Below, one piece after another: positions 1 to 9,817 of a stretch of DNA of 17,234 nucleotides. The notes under the pieces are model-generated. The model worked only from the letters and a program-made list of their open reading frames with translations. It made no database searches and had not been told where the DNA came from. The position numbers and the translations under genes were made by a program. The DNA comes from UBA11164 sp002420085 (GTDB lineage: Bacteria; Pseudomonadota; Gammaproteobacteria; Xanthomonadales; Xanthomonadaceae), in NCBI GenBank assembly GCA_031976395.1, contig DALYLJ010000056.1, forward strand, positions 1 to 17,234. The letters run 5' to 3'. Positions within the stretch are counted from its first letter, which is position 1, and each line of letters begins with the position of its first letter.

Positions 1-65
1 GTGTTCACTGGGATGTGCGGGTGGCAGGGGTGGCTCGGTTCGATCCGCTCGGGGGCAGGGGGCGG
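1..65. other. Downstream flank of leuD, no gene visible
   Basis: These 65 bases follow the leuD stop in the direction of transcription. I see no hairpin followed by a T-run on the minus strand, so nothing here ends the operon. In related operons leuB (3-isopropylmalate dehydrogenase) usually follows leuD, and it may begin just outside the window. No ATG start on the minus strand lies inside this stretch, so leuB itself cannot be called. Confidence 0.5.
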
Positions 66-643
66 TCAGGTCGGTCGGCCCTGCTCGAACGCGCTGATCT
101 CTGCCGTTCGGGCCAGCAGCCAGCCGAGTTCATCGACCCCATCGAGCAGGCAGCGCCGGGCGAAGGCTTCGATGGCGAAGCCGATGCTCTCGTCGGCACC
201 GAAGCGGATCGTTTCCGAGGCCAGATCGATTTCGACCGGCTCGCCATCGCAGGCGGCCAGGCGTTGCCAGTCGGCCTCGCTGACCACGATCGGCAGCAGG
301 CCGTTCTTGAGGGCATTGCCGGTGAAGATGTCGGCGATGCCGGTGCTGATCACCACCCGGATGCCGGCGTCGAGCAGGGCCCAGGGCGCGTGTTCGCGTG
401 AACTGCCGCAGCCGAAGTTGTGGCCGGCCAGCAGGATTCCGGCTGCGCGTCGATCGGCGCGATTGAGCGGGAAGTCGGCTCGCTCGCGGCCGTCGCTGTG
501 GTAGCGCCAGTCGGCGAAGCAGTGCCGGCCGAGGCCCTCGCGTTCGGTGGTGGTCAGGAAACGGGCCGGGATGATCTGATCGGTGTCGATGTCGGCCCGT
601 GGCAGGGTCGCCAACTGCGCCCGGAAACGGGTGAAGGCATGCA

Positions 644-644
<1 letters not shown>
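66..644 (-). CDS. leuD: 3-isopropylmalate dehydratase small subunit
   Basis: LeuD pairs with LeuC to form cytosolic isopropylmalate isomerase, which converts 2-isopropylmalate to 3-isopropylmalate in leucine synthesis. The 192-residue product is close to the usual length of about 200. It shows the family features: an early ADIDTDQIIPARFL stretch (residues 17-30) and the swivelling-domain signature HNFGCGSSREHAPWAL at about 75-90. I chose the ATG at 644 because its A is shared with the leuC stop (TGATG) and a strong AGGAGG site sits 7 bases upstream. The frame stays open further upstream, but that part lies inside leuC and has no family resemblance. The stop/start sharing implies translational coupling, which would help keep the two subunits in equal amounts. 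Function is known from the family, and the call is secure. Confidence 0.97.
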
Positions 645-2080
<1,436 letters not shown>

Positions 2081-2083
2081 GGT

Positions 2084-3073
2084 TCAGGTCACCGGCACGG
2101 CGAATCCGGTCTCGCGGGCACTGGTCTGGACCGGGTCGAGCCAGCCCCAGCGATCCTCGGTGCGGCCGTCGAACAATCCGAAGAAGGCGTCCTGCAGGGC
2201 TTCGGTGATCGGGCCGCGCTGGCCGCTGCCGACCGGCAGACCATCGACCGAACGCACCGGTGTGATTTCGGCGGCGGTGCCGGTCATGAAGATTTCCTCG
2301 GCGAGGTAGAGGAATTCGCGCGGTAGCGCCTGCTCGACCACGCTCAGGCCCAGTTCGCGGGCCAGGGTGAGGACACTGTCGCGGGTGATGCCGACCAGGA
2401 TCGAGGCGGCGGCCGGCGGCGTGTACAGAATGCCGCGACGGACCAGGAACAGGTTTTCGCCGCTGCCCTCGCTGAGCAGGCCGTCCGGCGACAAGGCGAT
2501 GCCTTCGCGACAACCCAGGCGCAGGGCTTCCTGGGTGATCAACTGGCTGTTGAGGTAGTTGCCACCGGCCTTGGCCATGGTCGGGACGGTATTGGGAGCG
2601 GCGCGGTTCCAACTCGATACGCAGGCATCGATGCCCTCGCGCAGCGCCGTTTCGCCGAGGTAGGTGCCGAACGGAACGGCGGCGATGGCGACGTGGATCG
2701 GGGCGTCGGCGGGTGCCGCCAGGCCGATGCCGCTGAATCCGCGCAAGGCGATCGGGCGCAGGTAGGCCGATTCCAGGCGGTTGTCGCGGACCGCCTGCCG
2801 GCAGCCGTCGGCGATCTGCTCGCGGCTCCAGGGCAGGTTCATCCGGTAGATCCGGGCCGAGTCGAACAGCCGCTCGATGTGGTCGGTCAGTCGGAAGATC
2901 ACCGGGCCGCGATGGCTGCGGTAGCAGCGGATGCCCTCGAATACCGAAGAGCCGTAGTGCAGGGCGTGGGCCATCACGTGGACGTTGGCTTCGGCCCAGG
3001 GGATCATCCGGCCGTCCATCCAGATCGTTTCGGCGGGTGCGGGTTTGTTCGGGAGTGGCGCTGTGGCAGTCAT
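2084..3073 (-). CDS. ilvE: Branched-chain amino-acid aminotransferase
   Basis: IlvE is a PLP enzyme of fold type IV that carries out the last step of Val, Leu and Ile synthesis, moving an amino group from glutamate to the 2-oxoacids. The 329-residue product (E. coli has 309) shows the N-terminal VHVMAHALHYGSSVFEGIRCY block at 31-51, the Schiff-base lysine K168 in MAKAGGNYLNSQL, and the cofactor-phosphate motif SEGSGENLF at about 201-209. I chose the ATG at 3073. The frame stays open upstream into the leuA-ilvE gap, but that part is Pro/Arg-rich and unlike the family. A weak GGAA lies about 10 bases before the start. The gene sits between leuA and leuC, so the final transamination is expressed with the leucine branch. 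A broad-range D-amino-acid transaminase is the main alternative, but context favours IlvE. Confidence 0.95.
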   Translation of the reverse strand: MTATAPLPNKPAPAETIWMDGRMIPWAEANVHVMAHALHYGSSVFEGIRCYRSHRGPVIFRLTDHIERLFDSARIYRMNLPWSREQIADGCRQAVRDNRLESAYLRPIALRGFSGIGLAAPADAPIHVAIAAVPFGTYLGETALREGIDACVSSWNRAAPNTVPTMAKAGGNYLNSQLITQEALRLGCREGIALSPDGLLSEGSGENLFLVRRGILYTPPAAASILVGITRDSVLTLARELGLSVVEQALPREFLYLAEEIFMTGTAAEITPVRSVDGLPVGSGQRGPITEALQDAFFGLFDGRTEDRWGWLDPVQTSARETGFAVPVT

Positions 3074-3121
3074 CGGGAGTCGGTTCCGATTGGGTGATCG
3101 TGGGGTGGTTGGAAGCGGTGC

Positions 3122-3140
3122 CGGGCCGGGCTGCGGCCCG
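3122..3140 (-). other. GC-rich hairpin in the leuA-ilvE gap
   Basis: The 86 bases between leuA and ilvE contain a perfect 7-bp inverted repeat (CGGGCCG and CGGCCCG) around a 5-base loop. No T-run follows on the minus strand, so it is not a normal intrinsic terminator. It could shield an mRNA end, mark a processing site or slow the polymerase. Its position in one of only two sizeable gaps in the operon makes a structural or regulatory role possible but unproven. Confidence 0.5.
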
Positions 3141-3159
3141 CTACAGTATCGGTCAGGGT

Positions 3160-4723
3160 TCAGGCGGCGGCCTCGCTGGCCGGGCTGTGCCGGCGTCGGC
3201 GCTCGATCCGGTTGATCACATCGAGCAGGGCCAGGGCACTGGCTTCCAGGGTATCGGTCGAGACCGCCCGTCCGTGCAATTGCCGGCCGTCGCACTCGAT
3301 TTCGACATGGGCCTCGGCCTGGGCGTCCTCACCGGTGCTGAGCGAGCGCACCTGGTACTGACGCAGTTCGATCGAACAGCCGCTGGCGCGCTCGATGGCG
3401 AGAAAGATCGCGTGGACCGGGCCATCGCCGACGGCGGCTTCCTGCACGGCGCGGCCATCGGCATGGTGCAGGCGGACACTGGCACTGGGCAGGGCATCGC
3501 TGCCGATGCCGGCCTGGACCTGGAGCGCGGTCAGCCGCCACGGGCCGTTCTGCTCGCCGGACTGGCCGAGTGCGATGGCCTCCAGATCGGTGTCGAAGAC
3601 TTCCTTCTTGCGATCGGCGAGTGCCTTGAAGGCGGCGAACACCCGATTGAGGGCGCTCTCGTCGAACTCGAACCCGAGCAAGCGCAGACGTTCGGACAGG
3701 GCAGCCCGGCCGCTGTGCTTGCCAAGCACCAGTTGCGAGCGGGCCACGCCGACATCCTCCGGCGCCATGATCTCGTAGGTCTGGCGGTTGCGCAGCATGC
3801 CGTGCTGGTGGATGCCGCTTTCGTGGGCGAAGGCATTGGCACCGACGATCGCCTTGTTGCGCGCCACCGGGCTGCCGGTCAGGGCGACCAACTGGCGCGA
3901 GGCCGGCAACAGTCGGCGGGTGCGGATGCCGGTGGTCAGGCGATAGTGTGGAGCACGGGTGCGCAAGGCCATCACCACTTCCTCCAGGGCGGCATTGCCG
4001 GCCCGTTCACCGATGCCGTTGATGGTGCATTCGATCTGCCGGGCACCGTTCTCGACGGCAGCCAGCGAGTTGGCGACCGCCAGGCCGAGATCGTCGTGGC
4101 AATGGCAGGACAGCACGGCGCGCGCGATGCCGCGCACGTGGTGGCGCAGGTAGGCGAACAGGGCACCGTACTCGGCCGGGACGGCATAGCCGACGGTGTC
4201 GGGCACGTTGAGGGTGGTCGCGCCGGCTTCGATCGCCTGCGAGAACAGTTCGGCCAGGAAGGCCGGGTCCGAGCGCGAGGCGTCCTCGGCGGAGAATTCG
4301 ACATCATCGCAATAGCGACGGGCCAGGGTGATGGCATCCACGGCGGTCGCCAGGGCTTGTTCGCGGCCGATCCGCAGCTTGTGTTCGAGATGCAGATCGC
4401 TGCTGGCGATGAACACGTGGATGCGCGGTCGTTCGGCTGATTCGAGTGCGGCGGCGGCCCGCTCGATATCGCTGCGCTNNNNNNNNNNGACAGCGTGCGA
4501 GGGCGGCGACTCCGCAGCCGGACACGCTGCCGGCGATGCTGCGGACCGCCTCGAAGTCGTCCGGGCTGGCGGCGGCGAAACCGGCTTCGAGGGTATCGAC
4601 ACCGAGATCGACCAGGGTCCGGGCCATGGCCAGCTTCTGGGCGGTGGTCATCGAGCAGCCGGGCGATTGCTCGCCGTCGCGCAAAGTGGTGTCGAAGATC
4701 GATACGTGCGCGGACTCGGACAT
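3160..4723 (-). CDS. leuA: 2-isopropylmalate synthase (crosses an assembly gap)
   Basis: LeuA condenses acetyl-CoA with 2-oxoisovalerate, the committed and normally leucine-inhibited step of leucine synthesis. The N-terminal part has FDTTLRDGEQ (metal-binding D16). The rest has the HxH metal site in SCHCHDDLGLAV and the INGIGERAGN motif, followed by a C-terminal regulatory domain (LeuA dimer type) that suggests leucine feedback. As printed, the gene is split into two frames by ten Ns at 4479-4488. Deleting the Ns gives one frame of 517 residues with a Gln codon at the join, close to E. coli LeuA (523). It then keeps a constant +2 offset from E. coli positions D14, H202, H204 and N238 (numbering from memory). 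I therefore read it as intact. The ATG at 4723 shares a base with the ilvM stop (TGATG), with AGG upstream. Citramalate synthase is a less likely alternative. Confidence 0.95.
4479..4488. other. Assembly gap of ten Ns inside leuA
   Basis: Ten undetermined bases, probably a fixed-size scaffold placeholder. On the minus strand the left side ends with one base (C) of a codon and the right side resumes with two (AG), so closing the gap completely makes one in-frame CAG codon. The closed protein has the three residues between ALARC and DI that LeuA proteins normally have there. The real missing length is therefore probably zero, or at most a multiple of three. Confidence 0.9.
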
Positions 4724-5085
4724 CAGTACGCCCTCGTTGCCGAGATTTCATCGGGGATGCCCAGGAAGCTCATGCTGCGGCGCGATACCGCGCTCGCCGG
4801 GATCGCGGTTGGCGGCCGTCTCGGCAGGCTCGGCGGCGGACTGGGCCGTTGCGCGACCAGTTCGGCGCCGCGCACGTCGTGCAGCCGGGCGATCTGGCGC
4901 AGCAGGATTTCGGCCGAGCGACCACCGCCATCGAGTCGGGCCCGCACGACCAGGGTCTCGGCGCGCTCCCGGCAGCCGAGGTCGGTGACTCGGAAGCCGC
5001 GCCGCTCGACCAGACCGAGCAGGCGCACCAGGGCACCCTCGCGGCGGTCCAGGGTGAGGATGATTTCAGGTCCGTGCTCAGCCAT
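4723..5085 (-). CDS. ilvM: Acetolactate synthase small regulatory subunit (ACT domain)
   Basis: This is the small partner of acetolactate synthase, an IlvM-like protein that binds the large IlvG-type subunit and is needed for its activity or its valine response. The 120-residue product has one ACT domain at about 8-78, with pattern IILTLDRREGALVRLLGLVERRGF followed by alternating hydrophobic strands. E. coli IlvM has 87 residues. The extra length is a C-terminal tail of about 40 residues, first Pro/Ser/Arg-rich and then SFLGIPDEISATRAY, which I do not recognise. The ATG at 5085 overlaps the end of ilvG by 8 bases and has GGAG 8 bases upstream. Its stop shares a base with the leuA start. The overlaps suggest coupled translation of the two subunits. 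ilvN/ilvH-type proteins are longer, with two domains, so ilvM is the better name. Confidence 0.88.
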   Translation of the reverse strand: MAEHGPEIILTLDRREGALVRLLGLVERRGFRVTDLGCRERAETLVVRARLDGGGRSAEILLRQIARLHDVRGAELVAQRPSPPPSLPRRPPTAIPASAVSRRSMSFLGIPDEISATRAY

Positions 5086-6850
5086 GTCGATGCTCCGGTG
5101 GATGGCAATCGAGCGGGTCGGCTGCGGTGTTCGCCGGCCGATCTTCGATCAGTTCGTGGTTGGCGGTATTGGGTGGCACCAGCGGCCAGACGTTGGCACG
5201 TGGGTCGATCCGGACGTGCAGCAGGCAGGGCCCCTGGGCGGCGAGCAGTTCGTGCAGGGCCGGCTCGACCTGATCGCGCCGATCGATGCTGCGGCCCGGA
5301 ATGCCGCAGGCAGCCGCCAGCGCGACGAAGTCCGGGTTGTCGGACAGATCGACTTCCGAGTAGCGCTCGGCGAAGAACAGTTCCTGCCATTGCCGGACCA
5401 TGCCAAGCGCCTGGTTGTCGAGCAGGACGATCTTGACCGCGCAGCCGTAGCGGCGCAGGGTGGCCAACTCCTGCACGTTCATCATGATCGAGCCATCGCC
5501 GGACACGCAGATCACCTCGGTCGCCGGCCGGGCGATCTTGACGCCCATCGCCGCCGGCAGGCCGAAGCCCATGGTGCCGAGGCCGCCACTGGTCAGGTGC
5601 TGGCTGATCCGGTGGTGGATGCAGTGCTGGGCGACCCACATCTGATGCTGGCCGACATCGCAGGCGACCACCGCATCCGGGCCGGCCAGTTCGCTCATCC
5701 GACGCAGCAGGGCGGGGGCGTAGATCCATTCGCCAGGGGCATCGTAACGCGGCTGCGATGCCGTCCGCAGGGCCTGGCAGTGGTTTTGCCAGGGCGCGAT
5801 GTCCGGGCGGATCGCCAACAGGGGCAGCACCTCGGGCAGATGGCCGACCAGGTGAACCTGGGCATAGCGCAGCTTGGAGATTTCCGCTGCATCGGCATCG
5901 AGATGGATGACCTTGGCCTTGGGCGCGAACTCGACCAGCTTGCCGGTGACCCGATCGTCGAAGCGAGCCCCGACGCAGATCAGCAGATCGCAGTCCTGTA
6001 CCGCCAGATTGGCGGCGCGGGTGCCGTGCATGCCCAGCATGCCGAGAAAGGCCGGGTGGTCGGTCGGCACGCCGCCGAGGCCCTTGAGCGTGCTGACCAC
6101 CGGGATTCCAGTTGCCTCGACCAAGCTGCGCAAGGCCGATTCCGCGCCGCTCAGTCCGACCCCGTAGCCGGTGTACAGGATCGGCCGTTGACTGGCAGCG
6201 ATCAGGCGCCGGGCACGGGCGATGGCATCGCGTTCGCGCACCGTGGGCCAGACGACCGGTGCTGACCGCTCGTCCGGCGCCGGCCGGGGCGTGACCTCGG
6301 CGACCGCGATGTCCTTGGGCAGGTCGATCAGCACCGGGCCGGGCCGGCCGCTGGCGGCGATCGCGAACGCCGCCCGGACGATCGCCGGAATGTCTTCGGC
6401 GGCGCGCACGATGAAGCTGTGCTTCACCACCGGCAGGGTCATGCCGAAGATATCGACTTCCTGAAAGGCATCGGTGCCCATCACCGAGGTCGGCACCTGG
6501 CCGGTGATCGCCACCATCGGCACCGAGTCCATGTAGGCATCGGCGATGCCGGTAACCAGATTGGTCGCGCCCGGACCGCTGGTGGCCATGCACACGCCGA
6601 CTCGACCGGTGTGTCGGGCATAGCCGTTTGCGGCCAGGGCGGCGGCCTGCTCGTGACGGACCAGGATGTGCCGGATCGGCGAATCGACCAGGGCGTCGTA
6701 GACCGGCATGATCGCGCCGCCGGGGTAGCCGAAGATCAGTTCCACACCTTCGGCTGCCAGTGCCCGCAGCAGCAGATCGGCGCCGCGCTGGCGGCGCGGA
6801 TGGAGGCCAGGAGGGGGTGGCAGGCGATTGGCGGCGACGGCGAGGGTCAT
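5078..6850 (-). CDS. ilvG: Acetolactate synthase large catalytic subunit
   Basis: This is the thiamine-diphosphate enzyme that joins two pyruvates to acetolactate (valine and leucine) or pyruvate with 2-oxobutanoate to acetohydroxybutyrate (isoleucine). The 590-residue protein has the usual three-domain plan: FGYPGGAIMPVYDAL with catalytic glutamate E67 in VRHEQAAALAANGYAR, a central FAD-binding-like domain, and the ThDP/Mg site beginning at GDGSIMMN (about 451) and ending at LLDN (about 479), followed by QALGMVRQWQELFF as in IlvG. I chose the ATG at 6850. A longer in-frame start at 6949 would add 33 Pro-rich residues overlapping ilvC and looks wrong. The gene begins 19 bases after ilvC with only a weak ribosome site. 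The last 25 or so residues are hydrophilic and variable. ilvB or ilvI are alternative names; the adjacent ilvM favours ilvG. Confidence 0.95.
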   Translation of the reverse strand: MTLAVAANRLPPPPGLHPRRQRGADLLLRALAAEGVELIFGYPGGAIMPVYDALVDSPIRHILVRHEQAAALAANGYARHTGRVGVCMATSGPGATNLVTGIADAYMDSVPMVAITGQVPTSVMGTDAFQEVDIFGMTLPVVKHSFIVRAAEDIPAIVRAAFAIAASGRPGPVLIDLPKDIAVAEVTPRPAPDERSAPVVWPTVRERDAIARARRLIAASQRPILYTGYGVGLSGAESALRSLVEATGIPVVSTLKGLGGVPTDHPAFLGMLGMHGTRAANLAVQDCDLLICVGARFDDRVTGKLVEFAPKAKVIHLDADAAEISKLRYAQVHLVGHLPEVLPLLAIRPDIAPWQNHCQALRTASQPRYDAPGEWIYAPALLRRMSELAGPDAVVACDVGQHQMWVAQHCIHHRISQHLTSGGLGTMGFGLPAAMGVKIARPATEVICVSGDGSIMMNVQELATLRRYGCAVKIVLLDNQALGMVRQWQELFFAERYSEVDLSDNPDFVALAAACGIPGRSIDRRDQVEPALHELLAAQGPCLLHVRIDPRANVWPLVPPNTANHELIEDRPANTAADPLDCHPPEHRHG

Positions 6851-6869
6851 GACCGGGACTCGGGTGGGC

Positions 6870-7901
6870 TCAGGCGGTGGTGGCGGGGCTGCGGGCAGCA
6901 CTCGGGGTGGGCTCGGCCAACCAGGGCATGCGGGCGCGCAGGCGGGCACCGACCTGTTCGATCGGATGTTCCAGATCGCGCCGCTTCAGGTCGTGGTAAC
7001 GGCCGCGACCGGCCCGGTGTTCGGCCACCCATTCACGGGCAAAGGTGCCGTCCTGGATTTCCCGGAGCACGGCGCGCATCCGTTCCCGGGTGTGCTCGTC
7101 GATCACCCGTGGGCCTCGGGTGAGGTCGCCGTACTGGGCGGTCTCCGAGATGAACTGGTGCATCTTGGCCAGCCCGCCCTCGTGCAGCAGATCGACGATC
7201 AGCTTCAGCTCGTGCAGGCACTCGAAGTAGGCCACTTCCGGTCGGTAGCCGGCTTCGATCAGGGTCTCGAAGCCCATCAGCACCAGTTCGGTCGCCCCAC
7301 CGCACAGCACCGCCTGTTCGCCGAACAGATCGGTCTCGGTCTCTTCGGCGAAACTGGTCTCGATCACCCCGCCGCGCGTACCACCGATGCCTCGGGCATA
7401 GGCCATTGCCAGGTCGTGTGCCTTGCCGCTGGCGTCCTGATGGATCGCCAGCACGCACGGCACGCCTCGACCCTGCTCGTACTGGCGGCGGACCAGGGCG
7501 CCCGGTCCTTTGGGGGCGACCATGATGACGTCGAGGTCCGGACGCGGCGAGATTTCGCCGAAGTGGACATTGAAGCCATGTGCGAACAGCAGGGCGGCGC
7601 CTTCCCGCGCCAGGGGCGCGATGTGCCGGGCATAGAGTTCGGGCTGGACCATGTCCGGGGTCAGCAGGGCGATCAGATCGGCCACCGGCAGGGCACGTTC
7701 GGGCGCATCCACCGCCAGACCGTCGGCCTGGGCCTGGGCGAACGACGGGCCGCCGGGACGCGCGGCGACCACCACCGTGAAGCCGCTGTCGTGCAGGTTG
7801 CGGGCGTGCGCACGGCCCTGGCTGCCGTAGCCGTAGATCACGACGGTACGGCCGGTGAGGGCGTCGTCGTGGCGATCGCTGGGGGATGGGGTGTGGGACA
7901 T
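6870..7901 (-). CDS. ilvC: Ketol-acid reductoisomerase, class I
   Basis: IlvC isomerises and reduces acetolactate or acetohydroxybutyrate to the dihydroxy acid, using Mg2+ and NAD(P)H. At 343 residues it is the short class I form, unlike the long E. coli enzyme of about 490. Visible features are the dinucleotide motif GYGSQG at 24-29, the Mg ligands D190 and E194 in ETETDLFGEQ, and E226 and E230 in FECLHELKLIVD. The cofactor-selecting loop after the second strand reads ARPGGPSF and keeps only one serine, so NADPH versus NADH preference is not obvious. The ATG at 7901 has AGGAG 7 bases upstream. A 72-base gap separates it from ilvD and contains no clear promoter or terminator, only a short 5-bp inverted repeat (CGAGC/GCTCG). 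The identification is certain. Confidence 0.98.
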   Translation of the reverse strand: MSHTPSPSDRHDDALTGRTVVIYGYGSQGRAHARNLHDSGFTVVVAARPGGPSFAQAQADGLAVDAPERALPVADLIALLTPDMVQPELYARHIAPLAREGAALLFAHGFNVHFGEISPRPDLDVIMVAPKGPGALVRRQYEQGRGVPCVLAIHQDASGKAHDLAMAYARGIGGTRGGVIETSFAEETETDLFGEQAVLCGGATELVLMGFETLIEAGYRPEVAYFECLHELKLIVDLLHEGGLAKMHQFISETAQYGDLTRGPRVIDEHTRERMRAVLREIQDGTFAREWVAEHRAGRGRYHDLKRRDLEHPIEQVGARLRARMPWLAEPTPSAARSPATTA

Positions 7902-7973
7902 GGTCGGGCTCCTGATCGGGTGAGGGTGGGTGGGGTGCTTGCGGGTGGTTGTCGAGCCGCTGTCAGCTCGGTT

Positions 7974-9776
7974 TCAGAGCAGCCAGACGGCAGCGAACTG
8001 GGACAGGGTTTCCGGTTCGGCTCGGCCTGCCGGCCGGGCTTCGCTCGGCTCGCCCCGGATCGGACCGGGCGTGCCGCCCGTGCTGCGCGGGTCGTGAGGG
8101 TTGGTCCGGCCGATGGCCGATCGGGGTGTCGGGAAACCGGTCACCGCGCCACGCGAGGCCGATTCCACCGTGCTCGCGTACTTGGCCAGCACGCCCCGGC
8201 TCGGCGCCGGTCGGGGTGCCCGCCAGTTGCTGCTGCGCCGACCCAGGTCGGCCGTGGTCGAGAGCGTGCGTGCTTCGACATCGATGCTGATCCGGTCACC
8301 GTCGCGCAGTCGGGCCAGTGGGCCGTCGAGTGCGGCTTCCGGACAGATGTGGCCGACCATCAGGCCGTGGGTGGCACCGGAGAAGCGGCCATCGGTGATC
8401 AGCGCGACCTCGCCGCCCAGGCCCTGACCGACCAGGGCGGCCGTCACCGCCAGCATCTCGCGCATGCCCGGCCCGCCGACCGGGCCTTCGCCACGGATGA
8501 CGATGACATCGCCAGCCTGGATCTGCCGGGCCTGGACCGCAGCGAAGCAGGCTTCCTCGCCGTCGAACACCCGTGCCGGGCCGGAGAAACTCAGGCGTTC
8601 GTGGCCGGCCAGCTTGACCACGCAGCCTTCCGGCGCCAGGTTGCCGGACAGGATGCCGAAGCCACCGCGCGTCTTGACCGGCGCATCCAGTTGGCGGATC
8701 ACCCGCTGGCCGTCGCGTTCGCTGGCCTGGTCGATCTCCTCGAACAGCCGCCGACCGGAGACCGTATCGGTGTCGGTCAGCAGGCCGGCCTCGCGCAGGC
8801 GGGCGCCGAGCAGGCGAGAGCCTCCGGCCAGGTACAGATCGGGTGCCGTGTAGCGGCCGCCCGGCTTCAGATCGGCCAGCACCGGTGTGCGGCGGCTGAT
8901 CGCGTCGAAGCGATCGAGCGGGAAATCCACCCCGGCTTCTCGGGCAATCGCCAGCAGGTGCAGGATGGCATTGGTCGATCCGGCGGTAGCGGTCACCGCC
9001 GTCGCGGCATTGTCCAGGCTGGCGGCGGTGATCAGACTGCGGGCGCTGCGCCCCTGCCGCCACAGCGCCATCACCCGTTCACCGCAGGTGCGGGCGGCGG
9101 CGGCCTTGTCGCGATCGACCGCCGGGATGTCGTTCAGGCCCATCGGCGCCAGACCCAGGAAGGTGGTCGCCAGGGCCATGGTATTGGCGGTGAACTGGCC
9201 GCCGCAGGCGCCGGCCCCAGGGCAGGCGGATTGCTCGATCGCAGCCAGTTCGGCATCGTCGATCCGTCCGGCGGCGTGGGCGCCGACCGCCTCGAACACC
9301 TCCTGGATGGTGATGTCGCCGCCGCGATGGCAGCCCGGCAGGATGCTGCCGCCGTACAGCATCAGTCCCGGCAGATCGAGCCGGGCCAGGGCCATCGCAG
9401 CCGCCGGGATGGTCTTGTCGCAGCCGCACAACACCACCAGGCCGTCCAGGCTGTGGCCATCGACCACCAACTCGATCGAATCGGTGATCACCTCACGGCT
9501 GACCAGGGACGCCCGCATGCCCTCGGTGCCCATGGCGATGCCGTCGGTGACGGCGATGGTGTTGAACTCGATGGCCGTGCCGCCAGCCGCCTCGATTCCA
9601 GCCCGGACATGCTCGGCCAGCTCACGCAGGTTGAGGTTGCAGGGTGAAACGTCGGACCAGGAATGCACCACTGCGATCAGTGGCTTGTCGATCGCCTGAT
9701 CGTCGCGGCCGGTGGCGCGCAGCATGGCGCGGGCCGGGGCGCGTTCGGGGCCGTTCTTGATGGTGTCGCTTCGCAT
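7974..9776 (-). CDS. ilvD: Dihydroxy-acid dehydratase with an unusual C-terminal tail
   Basis: IlvD dehydrates dihydroxy acids to the 2-oxoacids of Val, Ile and Leu synthesis. The start MRSDTIKNGPERAP and the motifs around GCDKTIPAAAMALARL place it in the shorter IlvD group (about 550-560 residues) rather than the E. coli type (616). The three cysteines expected to hold a [2Fe-2S] cluster are C46 (SPCN), C119 (CGCDK) and C191 (CPGAGACGGQF). The conserved core ends at the family's usual GVLAKYA...GAVT near residue 546. Another 54 residues follow (bases 7974-8138), rich in Pro, Gly, Arg and Glu and without family resemblance, which suggests loss of the original stop codon or a sequencing error. 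It is the first structural gene after the attenuator, and its ATG has AAGGA about 10 bases upstream. Confidence 0.96.
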   Translation of the reverse strand: MRSDTIKNGPERAPARAMLRATGRDDQAIDKPLIAVVHSWSDVSPCNLNLRELAEHVRAGIEAAGGTAIEFNTIAVTDGIAMGTEGMRASLVSREVITDSIELVVDGHSLDGLVVLCGCDKTIPAAAMALARLDLPGLMLYGGSILPGCHRGGDITIQEVFEAVGAHAAGRIDDAELAAIEQSACPGAGACGGQFTANTMALATTFLGLAPMGLNDIPAVDRDKAAAARTCGERVMALWRQGRSARSLITAASLDNAATAVTATAGSTNAILHLLAIAREAGVDFPLDRFDAISRRTPVLADLKPGGRYTAPDLYLAGGSRLLGARLREAGLLTDTDTVSGRRLFEEIDQASERDGQRVIRQLDAPVKTRGGFGILSGNLAPEGCVVKLAGHERLSFSGPARVFDGEEACFAAVQARQIQAGDVIVIRGEGPVGGPGMREMLAVTAALVGQGLGGEVALITDGRFSGATHGLMVGHICPEAALDGPLARLRDGDRISIDVEARTLSTTADLGRRSSNWRAPRPAPSRGVLAKYASTVESASRGAVTGFPTPRSAIGRTNPHDPRSTGGTPGPIRGEPSEARPAGRAEPETLSQFAAVWLL

Positions 9777-9817
9777 ATTCGTTCGGTCCTTTCGACCGGC
9801 CCGAAAACTGCGGCCCC

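Noticed and set aside
1..65. leuB beginning at the left edge
   Set aside because: Expected by gene order, but no supported start or coding sequence is inside the window.
3160..4723. leuA as a frameshifted pseudogene
   Set aside because: The frame change occurs exactly at ten Ns and disappears when they are removed. All catalytic residues are intact.
6828..9647. A 939-codon open frame on the plus strand opposite ilvC and ilvD
   Set aside because: It is fully antisense to two clearly real enzymes, has no recognisable domain and a Gly/Ala/Arg/Gln-rich make-up. Long antisense frames like this are normal in very GC-rich DNA.
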